A stretch of DNA of 64,000 bases from Limiplasma sp958448555. Its GTDB lineage: Bacteria; Bacillota; Clostridia; Christensenellales; Aristaeellaceae. A model generated the notes under the pieces. That model was not told where the DNA came from. It made no database searches and worked only from the letters and a program-made list of their open reading frames with translations. Numbering within the stretch: the first letter of the stretch is position 1; each line of letters starts with the position of its first letter. Both the position numbers and the translations under genes were made by a program. This document shows, piece after piece, positions 7,971 to 19,087 of the stretch. Location: positions 41,570 through 105,569 of the forward strand of contig CAUDEL010000002.1 in NCBI GenBank assembly GCA_958448555.1. The letters run 5' to 3'.

Positions 7971-9009
7971 ACTCGTTCTCCTTTTCCGGCAGCGTGAAAG
8001 ATACGCTCGCGCCGCCCTGTTCGTTGTTTACGGCGGCCATCTCGCCGCCGTGGGCCCTGACGATGCTCAGGCATACCGAAAGCCCGATGCCCATGTGTTT
8101 CTGTGCATCTGCGCTCGCACTGTCCGGCATGGCCGAAAACAGCTTGGGCAGCTTGTCGCGGGGGATGCCCGCGCCGTTGTCGGAGACGGTAATCAGCACA
8201 AAGTGCCCCTGACGCGCCGCGCTCAGGCGGATGCGGGTGGTGTGCTTGCCGTGATAGACGGCGTTTTCCAGCAGGTTGAGCACCACCTGCTCGATGAGCA
8301 CCGCGTCCATGTCGGCCAGAAGGATGTCGTCGGAGAGGCTCATGTCCACCTGGATGTCGGGGAAGTGCTTCTGAAACTTGATGGCCGCTTCGGCCAGCAC
8401 GTCCTCCACCACCTCGGTCTCCGTGTGCAGGGGGGCAGCGTCGCCCTGGATGCGGGTGATGGCAAGCTGGTTTTCGATCATGCGAAGCAGCCACTGGGCG
8501 TCGGCGTTGACGTCGGCGAGCAGCTCGCGCTGCTTCTCCGGCGGCAGGGCGTTGTCCAGAATCGCGCCCGTCGCTCCCACGATGGAGGTGAGAGGCGTGC
8601 GCAGGTCATGCGATACCGCGCGCAGCAGATTGGCGCGCAGCTTCTCCTTTTCCGCCTCCAGGCGGATCTGCTCCTGCTGCTTGATGCGGGCGGTGAGGAC
8701 GCTGACGCTGAGCGATACCGCCATCATGGTCAGAAACGTGAGCAGGTAGCCCGAGATGCTCAGGTTGAAGGAAAAGTAGGGGTAGGTGAACATATAATTG
8801 ACCAGCGGCACCGATACGATGGCCGCCGCCACGCCCCAGAGATAGCCGTCGGTAAAGCGCGAGACGAGCAGCACCGCCAAAAGGAAGAGCATCTGCGCGT
8901 TGGAGGTGCCGCCGATGAGCCCGCCCAGGGCAAGGCTGCTGAGCGTGGCGGAAAGCAGCAGGCCGGCCGTCACGCCCAGGTTGATCCAGAAACGCTTCTC
9001 CGCCTGCAT
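7945..9009 (-). CDS. KdpD-like sensor histidine kinase lacking the N-terminal KdpD/USP domains
   Basis: 354 residues from the ATG at 9009, preferred over the upstream start at 9051 because AGGAGGG is correctly spaced for it. The order is a four-helix membrane segment of the DUF4118 type (about 8-105), a HisKA domain with phospho-His134 in 'RAVSHDLRTPLTS', then HATPase_c boxes 'LLENAVYHG' and 'SDNGAGIP'. It corresponds to the C-terminal half of KdpD; the cytoplasmic KdpD and universal-stress-like domains (several hundred residues in E. coli) are absent. The stimulus, K+ limitation or envelope stress, is inferred. Confidence 0.88.
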   Translation of the reverse strand: MQAEKRFWINLGVTAGLLLSATLSSLALGGLIGGTSNAQMLFLLAVLLVSRFTDGYLWGVAAAIVSVPLVNYMFTYPYFSFNLSISGYLLTFLTMMAVSLSVSVLTARIKQQEQIRLEAEKEKLRANLLRAVSHDLRTPLTSIVGATGAILDNALPPEKQRELLADVNADAQWLLRMIENQLAITRIQGDAAPLHTETEVVEDVLAEAAIKFQKHFPDIQVDMSLSDDILLADMDAVLIEQVVLNLLENAVYHGKHTTRIRLSAARQGHFVLITVSDNGAGIPRDKLPKLFSAMPDSASADAQKHMGIGLSVCLSIVRAHGGEMAAVNNEQGGASVSFTLPEKENEYAGQTPGC

Positions 9010-9161
9010 GCCTGCCATCCCTCCTGCCGTTTTGCATAGCGCGAAATACACTCAGCATAAGTATATCAGAAATGGCGCGGTTTGCCCAGCTATGTCTTGT
9101 GCCTTAGCATCATCTTAGCGCCGCGGCGGGCTGGATGAGCAGCTCCTTAGCGCCGGAGGCA

Positions 9162-9191
9162 TTGCGCAAGGAGACGCTGAGGGGGTATAAT
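9162..9191 (+). promoter_or_regulatory. promoter for the membrane pyrophosphatase gene
   Basis: TTGCGC (9162-9167), an 18-bp spacer, then a perfect TATAAT (9186-9191), 50 bases upstream of the ATG. Confidence 0.65.
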
Positions 9192-9241
9192 AGGCGCAAT
9201 CGGCCTTTTGAAGAAAATGGACAAAGGAGTTGAAACGGGCC

Positions 9242-11323
9242 ATGGAAGCAAATCTCTCCCTGATGTATGTTCTGTCTTTCTTTTCTGTCCTGATCGCCTT
9301 TGCCTTCGCGGCATACCTATTTTTATGGGTACGCAGGCAAAAGGGAGCAAATGCGCGCATCAGCGAGGTGGCGGCGCTCATCCAGGAGGGCGCAAAGACC
9401 TTTATGCGCAAGGAGTACCGCATGCTGACCGCCTTTGCGGGCGTGGCTGCGGCGCTGATCTTTATCCTCCTGCCAACGCCCATCTGGACGGGCCATCTCT
9501 CCCGAAACCTCGCCATGACCGCCGCTTATGTGGCCGGTACGGCGCTGAGCGCAATCGCGGGTAAGATCGGGATTCTCGTTGCCACCAACGCAAACGCGCG
9601 TGCCGCCGAGGGGGCCCGGCAGGGTGTTCGGCCTGCCTTCCTCATCGGCTTCAGGGGTGGCGCGGTGATGGGCCTGGCCGTGGTGGGCTTTAGCCTCCTG
9701 GGCGTGAGCGGCGTGCTCTGGCTCGCGGGCGACAGCTCCATCCTGCTGGGCTTCAGCTTCGGCGCCAGCTCCCTGGCGCTGTTTGCCAAGGCGGGCGGCG
9801 GCATCTTCACCAAGACCGCCGACGTGAGCGCGGACCTGACCGGCAAGGTGGAGCTGGGCATCCCCGAGGATGACCCGCGAAATCCTGCGGTCATTGCCGA
9901 CAACGTGGGCGACAACGTCGGCGACGTGGCCGGTATGGGCGCGGATCTGTTCGATTCCAACGTAGCGGCCATGACCTCGGCGCTGGTCATCGCCCAGACG
10001 CTGGGCGGCCAGGCCAACACGGCCATGGTGTTCTGCTATGCGGCCCTGGGACTGATTGCCTCCATTGTTGGCATCGCCACCGCGCGCATCGACAAGGGAG
10101 GAAGCCCCACCCGCGCGCTTAATGCGTCCACCTATGTGACCACGGGCCTGTTCATTGCGCTCACCGCTCTGGCTACGGCTGTATTTGACGGCTTCCGCTG
10201 GCAGGTCTGGGGCGCGTCTACCGTTGGCCTGCTGGTGGGCGTCATCATCGGCATCACCACCGACTACTTCACCGACGATTCCAAACCCATCGTGCAGCGG
10301 GTGGCCCACGCCTCGCGCTCCGGCTCGGCCTTTACGGTGCTCTCGGGCATCTCCTACGGCTTTATCTCGGCGCTGCCGGCGATGATCGGTATCGCCGTGT
10401 CGGCCCTCACGGCCTACCGTCTCTGCGCCCCGCTGGGTGGCGACTACGCCATGTTCGGCATTGCGATGGCCGCGGTGGGCATGCTCTCCATCGTGGGCAT
10501 GATTATCTCCAACGACGCCTACGGCCCCATCGTGGATAACGCGCGCGGCCTGGCGGAAATGGGCAATTTGGGGGAAGAAACCATTCGTGTGGCCGATGAG
10601 CTGGACAGCGCGGGCAACACCGTCAAGGCCGTCACCAAGGGCTTTGCCATTGGAGCGGCGGGACTGACGGTTATCTCTCTCCTGGGCGCGTATATCAGCG
10701 AGGTCAACGAGGCCCTGTCCGCTGCGGGCAAGGCTGTCATCACGGGCTTTGACGTCATGGACCCCGCGGTGTTCTTCGGCGTGCTTATCGGCGCGGCCAT
10801 TCCCGCGGTCTTTTCGGCCATGCTGATGCTGGGCGTGGAGAAGAACGCGCAGCGCATGGTGGCGGAGATCCACCGTCAGTTCAGCGATATTCCCGGCCTG
10901 CGCGAAGGCCGCAAGGGTGTGAAACCCGAATATGACCGCTGCATCGACATCGCCACCTCAGGCGCGCTGATGGAGTTGATTCCCGCGGGGCTGATGTCCA
11001 TCGCGGCCACAGTGCTGGTGGGCTTCGTGGGCGGTCCGCTGGCCATCGGCGGCTTCCTGCTGGGCAACATCGTAAGCGGATTGCTCCTGGCGCTGTTTAT
11101 GTCCAACGCCGGCGGCCTGTGGGACAACGCTAAAAAGTATGTTGAGGCGGGACATGAGGGCGGCAAGGGCTCCAAGGCGCACAAGGCCGCCGTGGTGGGA
11201 GACACCGTGGGCGACCCCTTCAAGGACACGGCTGGCCCCTCCATCAACACTCAGATTACCGTGGTGTCGCTGGTGGCGTCGCTGATGAGCGGGCTGTTTG
11301 CGGCCTGGTCGCTGCTGGGATAA
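9242..11323 (+). CDS. hppA: membrane-bound ion-pumping pyrophosphatase (K+-independent type)
   Basis: 693 residues with about 16 membrane helices. ATG 9242 is 12 bases after AGGAG; a TTG at 9230 is too close to that site. It hydrolyses cytosolic PPi and pumps H+ (or Na+ in some relatives) outward. The PPi-binding signatures are seen: 'DVSADLTGKVELGIPEDDPR' (194-213), 'DNVGDNVGDVAGMGADLF' (220-237), and near the C-terminus 'DTVGDPFKDTAGPS'. The K+-dependence site reads GNTVKAVTKG (458-467): Lys462 and Thr465, the KxxT combination of K+-independent enzymes, whereas K+-dependent ones have AxxG. Na+-pumping types known to me are K+-dependent, so a proton pump is inferred. A strong terminator follows. 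Confidence 0.95.
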   Translation: MEANLSLMYVLSFFSVLIAFAFAAYLFLWVRRQKGANARISEVAALIQEGAKTFMRKEYRMLTAFAGVAAALIFILLPTPIWTGHLSRNLAMTAAYVAGTALSAIAGKIGILVATNANARAAEGARQGVRPAFLIGFRGGAVMGLAVVGFSLLGVSGVLWLAGDSSILLGFSFGASSLALFAKAGGGIFTKTADVSADLTGKVELGIPEDDPRNPAVIADNVGDNVGDVAGMGADLFDSNVAAMTSALVIAQTLGGQANTAMVFCYAALGLIASIVGIATARIDKGGSPTRALNASTYVTTGLFIALTALATAVFDGFRWQVWGASTVGLLVGVIIGITTDYFTDDSKPIVQRVAHASRSGSAFTVLSGISYGFISALPAMIGIAVSALTAYRLCAPLGGDYAMFGIAMAAVGMLSIVGMIISNDAYGPIVDNARGLAEMGNLGEETIRVADELDSAGNTVKAVTKGFAIGAAGLTVISLLGAYISEVNEALSAAGKAVITGFDVMDPAVFFGVLIGAAIPAVFSAMLMLGVEKNAQRMVAEIHRQFSDIPGLREGRKGVKPEYDRCIDIATSGALMELIPAGLMSIAATVLVGFVGGPLAIGGFLLGNIVSGLLLALFMSNAGGLWDNAKKYVEAGHEGGKGSKAHKAAVVGDTVGDPFKDTAGPSINTQITVVSLVASLMSGLFAAWSLLG

Positions 11324-11387
11324 GCAAAACAGGCATTTGACGGGGTTCAGCCCGCCTTTCAAAGCGCCGGACCCTGTCTGACGCTGA

Positions 11388-11412
11388 GGCGGCCCGGATG
11401 GGCCGCCTTTTT
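11388..11412 (+). terminator. intrinsic terminator after hppA
   Basis: GGCGGCCC (11388-11395), loop GGAT, GGGCCGCC (11400-11407), then TTTTT. Confidence 0.9.
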
Positions 11413-11428
11413 CACATGCCGTCAATGC

Positions 11429-11457
11429 TTGTTTTTTTTTCGTGAGAATGTTATAAT
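11429..11457 (+). promoter_or_regulatory. promoter of the yicC-remA-gmk-rpoZ-coaBC operon
   Basis: TTGTTT (11429-11434), 17 bp, TATAAT (11452-11457), directly after the hppA terminator. Confidence 0.72.
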
Positions 11458-11493
11458 CAAGGTTACGAATGAAGCAAGGAGGCGAGCGGTTCC

Positions 11494-12369
11494 ATGCAGA
11501 GCATGACGGGATACGGCCGGGCGCGGGCCTGCCGCGACGGGCGGGAAATCACCATCGAGCTCAAAACCGTCAACCACCGTTTTCTGGATCTCTCCTTCCG
11601 AATCCCCAAAAACCTGGCCTTTCTTGAGGACCCGCTGCGCAGCCGCATCAATGCCAGCGGCCTGAGACGCGGGCATGTGGACGTCTTTGTCACCTACGCC
11701 AACACCCGCACCGACGCGCGGGAGGTGCGGCTGGACGGGGCGCTGCTGGAGGCGTTTTCTCAGGCGCTGGCGGACGCTCAGGTCGCTTTGAAGCCCTACG
11801 GCCGCATGATGAGCGCGGGCGAGGTGCTCACCTTGAGCGGGGCGCTGAGCATCGCGCAGGCGGAGGAGGACGCGGAGGCGGTTACGGAGCTGGCGGCGGA
11901 GGCGTTTGACGCGGCGCTGGACAAGCTCATGGATATGCGCGCCCTGGAGGGCGAGCATCTCGGCGCCGATCTGCTGGGCAACCTGGAGGAGCTTTCGGCG
12001 CTTGTGCGCAGCATTACCGACCGGGCGCCCGAGGTGCCGCGCGAATACCGCCAGCGCCTCATGGCCAGACTGGAAGAATGGCAGGTTAACGCCGACCCGC
12101 AGCGCGTCGCGCAGGAGGTGGCGCTCATGGCGGACCACTGTGCCATCGACGAGGAGCTCAGCCGCCTGCAAAGCCATATCGCACAGTTTCGCTCCAGCGT
12201 GGAAAACGGCACGGAGGTGGGGCGCAAGCTGGACTTTTTGCTCCAGGAGATGAACCGCGAGATCAACACCATCGGCTCCAAGGCCTCCGACGCGGAGATC
12301 TCCGGATGCGTTGTCAACGCAAAATGCGTGGTGGAGAAGCTGCGCGAGCAGGTGCAAAACGTCGTCTAA
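11494..12369 (+). CDS. yicC: YicC/YloC family endoribonuclease
   Basis: 291 residues, normal for the family. The N-terminus 'MQSMTGYGRARA' and 'ELKTVNHRFLDLSFRIP' are diagnostic, as is the C-terminal 'KLDFLLQEMNREINTIGSK'. YicC proteins are hexameric RNases linked in E. coli to decay of the small RNA RyhB; in Bacillus the homologue YloC is part of this same conserved gene order. AAGGAGG lies 11 bases upstream of the start. It is the first gene of the operon, 20 bases before remA. Confidence 0.94.
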   Translation: MQSMTGYGRARACRDGREITIELKTVNHRFLDLSFRIPKNLAFLEDPLRSRINASGLRRGHVDVFVTYANTRTDAREVRLDGALLEAFSQALADAQVALKPYGRMMSAGEVLTLSGALSIAQAEEDAEAVTELAAEAFDAALDKLMDMRALEGEHLGADLLGNLEELSALVRSITDRAPEVPREYRQRLMARLEEWQVNADPQRVAQEVALMADHCAIDEELSRLQSHIAQFRSSVENGTEVGRKLDFLLQEMNREINTIGSKASDAEISGCVVNAKCVVEKLREQVQNVV

Positions 12370-12389
12370 CCAAAGGAAGGGGGCTTTGG

Positions 12390-12647
12390 GTGCTCAGGCT
12401 CATTAACATCGGCTTTGGCAATATGATCGCTGCCGACCGCATCATCGCCATCGTCAGCCCGGACAGCGCGCCGGTCAAGCGCATGATTCAGGAGGCGCGG
12501 GACCTCAAGCGCGTCATCGACGCGACCCAGGGACGGCGCACCCGTGCCGTGATCCAGACCGACAGCGACCATGTGGTGCTCTCCGCCATTCAGCCCGAGA
12601 CCATCGCGGGCCGGGTGGGGATGCGCGACGAGGAAAAGGAGGTCTAA
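12390..12647 (+). CDS. remA: RemA family DNA-binding regulator (extracellular matrix regulator)
   Basis: 85 residues from a GTG start behind AAGGAAGGGGG. The sequence 'LINIGFGNMIAADRIIAIV' and 'SAPVKRMIQEARD' identify the DUF370/RemA family. In Bacillus subtilis RemA activates biofilm matrix and osmoprotection operons by binding DNA as an oligomeric ring. The yicC-remA-gmk order is the classical one. A longer upstream reading of the frame runs into yicC and is not used. Confidence 0.93.
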   Translation: MLRLINIGFGNMIAADRIIAIVSPDSAPVKRMIQEARDLKRVIDATQGRRTRAVIQTDSDHVVLSAIQPETIAGRVGMRDEEKEV

Positions 12648-12650
12648 CCC

Positions 12651-13262
12651 ATGGCGGTCCAGATCAAACGCACGGGGATGCTGCTCATCATCTCGGGCCC
12701 TTCGGGCACGGGCAAGGGAACGCTGGTGAAAAAGCTGATGGACTCAGACCCCAGCTTTCGCTTCTCCTGTAGCGTGACCACGCGCAAGCCCCGGGATAAC
12801 GAGATCGAAGGCATCCATTACCATTTTGTGACGGACGCGCAATATGACCATCTGGTGGAGAAGGGCGCGTTTCTGGAGCACGCCACGGTGCACGGACACC
12901 GATACGGGACGCTGCGCGCGCCCGTGGAGGAGCTCATGGAGCAGGGCTGCAACGTGCTTTTGGACATCGACCCACGGGGCGCCATCAGCGTGATGGAGAA
13001 CACGGACGATTATGTGAGCGTTTTTGTCCTTCCGCCCAGCTTTGAGGATCTGCGCGTGAGGCTGCATACACGCAACACCGACGACCCGGTGGAAATCGAG
13101 CGCCGGCTCAAAAACGCGCGGGGCGAGGTCAAGAAGATCGACCGCTATCAGTACGCCATCGTCAATGACAACCTGGAGCTGGCCTTTTCTCAGCTACAGA
13201 GCATCGTCAGCGCCGAGAAGCAGCGCACCACGCGCTTCCATCCCCATATCACCGAAGACTGA
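12651..13262 (+). CDS. gmk: guanylate kinase
   Basis: 203 residues, normal length. It phosphorylates GMP to GDP with ATP, an essential step in GTP supply. The P-loop 'GPSGTGKGT' is at 16-24, followed by 'SVTTRKPRDNEIEGIHYHFV' (GMP-binding region) and 'LLDIDPRGA'; the last is usually 'DIDVQGA', so 'DPRGA' is a small departure. It starts 3 bases after remA in the same operon. Confidence 0.96.
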   Translation: MAVQIKRTGMLLIISGPSGTGKGTLVKKLMDSDPSFRFSCSVTTRKPRDNEIEGIHYHFVTDAQYDHLVEKGAFLEHATVHGHRYGTLRAPVEELMEQGCNVLLDIDPRGAISVMENTDDYVSVFVLPPSFEDLRVRLHTRNTDDPVEIERRLKNARGEVKKIDRYQYAIVNDNLELAFSQLQSIVSAEKQRTTRFHPHITED

Positions 13263-13308
13263 CCCATGGCGCGCCGCGCCGCATGTATATTGAAGGAGGA
13301 AAGCAAAC

Positions 13309-13521
13309 ATGGCCATTGTGGACCCGACCATCGTTGAACTGTGCGAAAAGGTGGACTGCCGCTACACGCTGGTGGTGGAGGCCAGCAAGCGCGCCCGCCA
13401 GCTTGTGGACGGAGCCCAGCCCCTGATTGATCCCAAGGACATGAAGCCCCTGAAGATCGCCGTCGAGGAGATCAACCGCGGCCTGCTCACCTATGAGCGC
13501 GACGCCGACCTGGAGGGCTGA
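13309..13521 (+). CDS. rpoZ: RNA polymerase omega subunit
   Basis: 70 residues, typical for Bacillota omega. 'RYTLVVEASKRARQLVDGA' is the conserved core helix, followed by 'KPLKIAVEEINRG'. Omega binds beta-prime and assists RNA polymerase assembly. The ATG follows GGAGGA. The next gene starts 1 base after its stop codon, within the yicC-to-coaBC operon. Confidence 0.95.
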   Translation: MAIVDPTIVELCEKVDCRYTLVVEASKRARQLVDGAQPLIDPKDMKPLKIAVEEINRGLLTYERDADLEG

Positions 13522-13522
13522 T

Positions 13523-14722
13523 ATGCTCACCGGCAGGCATGTGGTGATGGGCGTCACCGGCGGCATCGCGGCCTACAAGGCGTGCGAGGTCGTTTCGCGC
13601 CTGAAGAAACTGGGCGCGGACGTGGATGTCATCATGACGGAAAACGCCGCCAGGCTCGTCGCGCCGCTCACGTTTGAAACCCTCAGCGCCCGCCCGGTAA
13701 GCGTGGACACGTTCGCGCGCATGGCGTCGTGGGATGTCAGGCACATCTCCCTGGCGCAGAAGGCCGATCTGATGCTCGTGGCCCCGGCCACGGCCAACCT
13801 GATGGCCAAGCTGGCCTGCGGCATTGCCGACGACATGCTGACCACCACGCTTTTGGCTACCAAAGCGCCCATTGTGCTTGCGCCCGCGATGAACACCGGC
13901 ATGTGGACGGCTGAGGCGACGCAGCAGAACCTCAGAACCCTTCTTGCCCGCGGGGTGCGTACCGTGGGCCCGGACAGCGGCCGCCTGGCCTGCGGCGACA
14001 GCGGCGCGGGCCGCATGAGCGAGCCGGAGGCCATCGTGGAGGCGGTCTGCGGCCTGCTGTGCCATCGAAGGGACATGGAGGGCCTGCGGGTCCTGGTTAC
14101 CGCCGGGCCGACGGTGGAGCGCATCGACCCGGTGCGCTACCTCACCAACGATTCCTCCGGCAAGATGGGCTACGCGCTGGCCGAAGCCGCCAGGGACCGC
14201 GGGGCGCGGGTGACGCTCCTTTCCGGGCCGGTGCATATCGCCCCGCCGCAGGGTGTGGAAACGGTGCCGGTCATCTCCACGCAGAGCCTCTACGACGCCA
14301 TGCTGGAGCGCTGCGGGGAGCAGGACATCATCGTGCAGGCGGCCGCTCCGGCGGATTACCGGGTGGAGCACCCCGCGGCGCAGAAGCTCAAGAAGCGCGC
14401 GGGCGAGCCGCTGGTCCTCACTTTGGTGGAAAACCCCGACATCGCCAAAGCCGTGGGGAAGCGCAAGCGCCCCGGACAGGTGCTGGTGGGCTTTGCGGCC
14501 GAAACGCAGGATCTGCTGGCAAACGCGAAGAGAAAGCTGGCCGGCAAGAACCTGGATCTGATCGTGGCCAACGACGTGACCGCCGAGGGCGCGGGCTTTG
14601 GCACGGACACCAATCTGGTGACCCTGATTACGCGGGAGGGCGAAACGGCGCTTCCGCTCATGAGCAAGCGGGAGGTCGCCGGCCGGATCTGGGATGCGGC
14701 GATGACCATTTTCAAAGGCTGA
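13523..14722 (+). CDS. coaBC: bifunctional phosphopantothenoylcysteine decarboxylase / phosphopantothenate-cysteine ligase
   Basis: 399 residues. ATG 13523 directly follows the rpoZ stop. The flavin-dependent CoaC half (1-180) shows 'GVTGGIAAYK', 'APAMNTGMW' (PxMNxxMW) and 'RLACGDSGAGRM', which carries the active-site cysteine. The CoaB half follows ('VTAGPTVERIDPVRYLTN', 'AAPADYR'). The enzyme makes 4'-phosphopantetheine in CoA biosynthesis. It is the last gene of the operon. In Bacillus priA follows, but here it does not. Confidence 0.96.
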   Translation: MLTGRHVVMGVTGGIAAYKACEVVSRLKKLGADVDVIMTENAARLVAPLTFETLSARPVSVDTFARMASWDVRHISLAQKADLMLVAPATANLMAKLACGIADDMLTTTLLATKAPIVLAPAMNTGMWTAEATQQNLRTLLARGVRTVGPDSGRLACGDSGAGRMSEPEAIVEAVCGLLCHRRDMEGLRVLVTAGPTVERIDPVRYLTNDSSGKMGYALAEAARDRGARVTLLSGPVHIAPPQGVETVPVISTQSLYDAMLERCGEQDIIVQAAAPADYRVEHPAAQKLKKRAGEPLVLTLVENPDIAKAVGKRKRPGQVLVGFAAETQDLLANAKRKLAGKNLDLIVANDVTAEGAGFGTDTNLVTLITREGETALPLMSKREVAGRIWDAAMTIFKG

Positions 14723-14729
14723 TATTTAA

Positions 14730-14761
14730 GCGCGGACGGCCCTTTGCAGGGCCGTCCGCGC
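14730..14761. terminator. bidirectional hairpin between coaBC and lonB
   Basis: A perfect 13-bp stem (14730-14742 with 14749-14761; core CGCGGACGGCCC/GGGCCGTCCGCG) and a TTTGCA loop between two convergent genes. The minus-strand flank (TTAAATAT) is more terminator-like than the plus. Confidence 0.7.
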
Positions 14762-14765
14762 CATT

Positions 14766-16454
14766 TCAGCCGTTGCCGGCGGCGGTCTGTTCCTCGGCGG
14801 CCAGCACGGGCGCGGGGGCGGCGGGGATGCCGGCCGCGGCCGCGGGCGCCTGCGCGCAGGCGGGGAGCAGCATGCGCTCCAGCGCCTCCTCCAGCGTGGC
14901 GATGGGGCAGACCTCGATGGTGGTATGCTCGAAGCGCTCCATGCGGTTGTCCTGCGGGATGAGCACCGTGCTCAGGCCCGCGCGCTCGGCCGCTTCCACC
15001 TTGCCGGGCACCCCGCCCACGGGCTTGACCAGCCCGCGGACGGAAACCTCGCCCGTCACGGCGACATGGCCGTCCACCGGCCGGCCGGTAAGGGCGCTGG
15101 CCGCCACAACCGCCATGGCCACGCCCGCGGAGGGCCCGTCCACGGGCGTGCCGCCGGGGAAGTTGATGTGCAGGTCATAGTCATGGGTATGATACCCCAT
15201 GCCGTTGAGCAGGGTGATGACGTTTTCCAGCGAGCTTCTCGCGGTGGATTTGCGGCGGATGCGTCGGCCTTCCGCGCCCAGCTCCTCCTCCTCCACGATG
15301 CCCGTGATGGTCAGCCGGCCGCAGCCCGGCTGCGCCACGGCTTCGATCTCCATGGTCGCGCCCTGGTGGCTGCCCACGATGGCCAGCCCATGGACCACGC
15401 CCACGCGGTTGCGCGTGTCGGCATGCTGGTCGGGCCGCGCGGCGTAGTGGCCGGAATAGACGACCCATTCCACGTCCTCGGTATGGATGTCCGTGCGCTC
15501 CTCCATCTGCGCAAGCCCCGCGCACATCTGCACGATGTTGACCGCGTCGCGCCCACAGGCGGCAAAGCGTCCGACCATGCGCGCATCCTCGCGCGTCATG
15601 GAAAATCCGGCGCGCTCGGCGCTGTGGAAGGCGATGTCGGCGATTTCCTCCGGCTCCAGCGCGCGGAAGAAAACCTCCATGCAACGGCTGCGCAGCGCGG
15701 GGGAGATCTCCTGCGGGCTGCGGGTGGTCGCGCCCACCAGGCGGAAGTCCGCGGGAAGGCCGTTTTTGAAGATGTCGTGGATGTAGCGCGGAACGCCCGT
15801 GTCGTCGGGGTTGTAGTAGGCCGACTCCAGCATCACCTTGCGGTCCTCCAGCACCTTGAGCAGCTTGTTCATCTGGATGGGGTGCAATTCGCCAATCTCG
15901 TCCAGAAACAATACCCCGCCGTGCGCCCTGCTCACCGCGCCGGGCTTGGGCTGGGGAATTCCCTGCACGCCCAGCGGGCCCGCCCCCTGATAGATGGGGT
16001 CGTGCACGCTGCCGATGAGCGGGTCGGCGATGGCGCGCTCGTCAAAGCGCACGCAGGTGGCGTCCATCTCGATAAAGGGCGCGTTGGGCAGAAACGGCGT
16101 GCCCTTGCTCTTTTTGGCCGCCTCCAGCACCAGCCGGGCGGCGCAGGTCTTGCCGATGCCCGGAGGCCCGTAGATCAGAACATGCTGCGGGTTTTTTCCG
16201 CAAAGAATGGCCTTGAGGGATTTGATGCCGTCCTCCTGGCCCACGATGTCGGAGAACTTCGCGGGGCGCACGCGCTCGGCAAGCGGCTCGCTGAGCTTGA
16301 GCGCGCGCATCTTTTGCAGGCGCTCGTATTCCCGGCCGCTCTCACGGCGGTGCGACGGCTGCGCTCTGCGCTGCTGGCGAAGCTGGGTGTAGAAATAGAC
16401 GCCCACCACAATGGTGACCAATAGCTGAATGGCAAACAAAACGGCGCTGACCAA
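14766..16454 (-). CDS. lonB: ATP-dependent protease LonB (membrane-anchored, sporulation-type)
   Basis: 562 residues from a TTG at 16454, which follows GGAGG at nine bases and begins right at the single N-terminal membrane helix; an ATG at 16532 would add 26 residues without a good ribosome site. After the helix come 'RALKLSEPLAERVRPAKFSDIVGQEDG', split here as two motifs around 'RVRPAKF', the Walker A 'YGPPGIGKT' (about 95-103), 'GGVLFLDEIGELHPIQMNK' (Walker B) and the Lon protease domain with 'DGPSAGVAM' (catalytic Ser) and 'VKPVGGVPGKVEA' (Lys side). This matches Bacillus LonB, active in the forespore. An Ala/Pro-rich tail of about 30 residues ends the protein. Confidence 0.93.
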   Translation of the reverse strand: MVSAVLFAIQLLVTIVVGVYFYTQLRQQRRAQPSHRRESGREYERLQKMRALKLSEPLAERVRPAKFSDIVGQEDGIKSLKAILCGKNPQHVLIYGPPGIGKTCAARLVLEAAKKSKGTPFLPNAPFIEMDATCVRFDERAIADPLIGSVHDPIYQGAGPLGVQGIPQPKPGAVSRAHGGVLFLDEIGELHPIQMNKLLKVLEDRKVMLESAYYNPDDTGVPRYIHDIFKNGLPADFRLVGATTRSPQEISPALRSRCMEVFFRALEPEEIADIAFHSAERAGFSMTREDARMVGRFAACGRDAVNIVQMCAGLAQMEERTDIHTEDVEWVVYSGHYAARPDQHADTRNRVGVVHGLAIVGSHQGATMEIEAVAQPGCGRLTITGIVEEEELGAEGRRIRRKSTARSSLENVITLLNGMGYHTHDYDLHINFPGGTPVDGPSAGVAMAVVAASALTGRPVDGHVAVTGEVSVRGLVKPVGGVPGKVEAAERAGLSTVLIPQDNRMERFEHTTIEVCPIATLEEALERMLLPACAQAPAAAAGIPAAPAPVLAAEEQTAAGNG

Positions 16455-16584
16455 CGCAAGAAACCTCCATTCACGGGATGCTTCCGCCTCCCCATGTTCC
16501 CCGCTAGCTTGTGAGGAACGCCGCGGTTCCATGTATGGGGGTTGCTGGCAGCGGCGTAGGTTTGTGACAATCCCGCCCTATGGC

Positions 16585-16613
16585 TTGCATTTGGCCGGAA
16601 ATGCCGCTATAAT
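16585..16613 (+). promoter_or_regulatory. promoter of lonA-engB
   Basis: TTGCAT (16585-16590), 17 bp, TATAAT (16608-16613). A GCCCGC/GCGGGC hairpin (16645-16662) lies in the expected 5' leader just before the ribosome site. No CIRCE or CtsR operator was recognised. Confidence 0.75.
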
Positions 16614-16677
16614 CGTTCTGCGCCGCTTCTGAGCGCGCAATCACGCCCGCCTTTTCGCGGGCGATCGGAGGATTTCT

Positions 16678-19086
<2,409 letters not shown>

Positions 19087-19087
19087 T

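Noticed and set aside
16620..16677. CIRCE or CtsR heat-shock operator before lonA
   Set aside because: Only a GC hairpin is seen; neither the CIRCE inverted repeat nor the CtsR heptad repeat is present.
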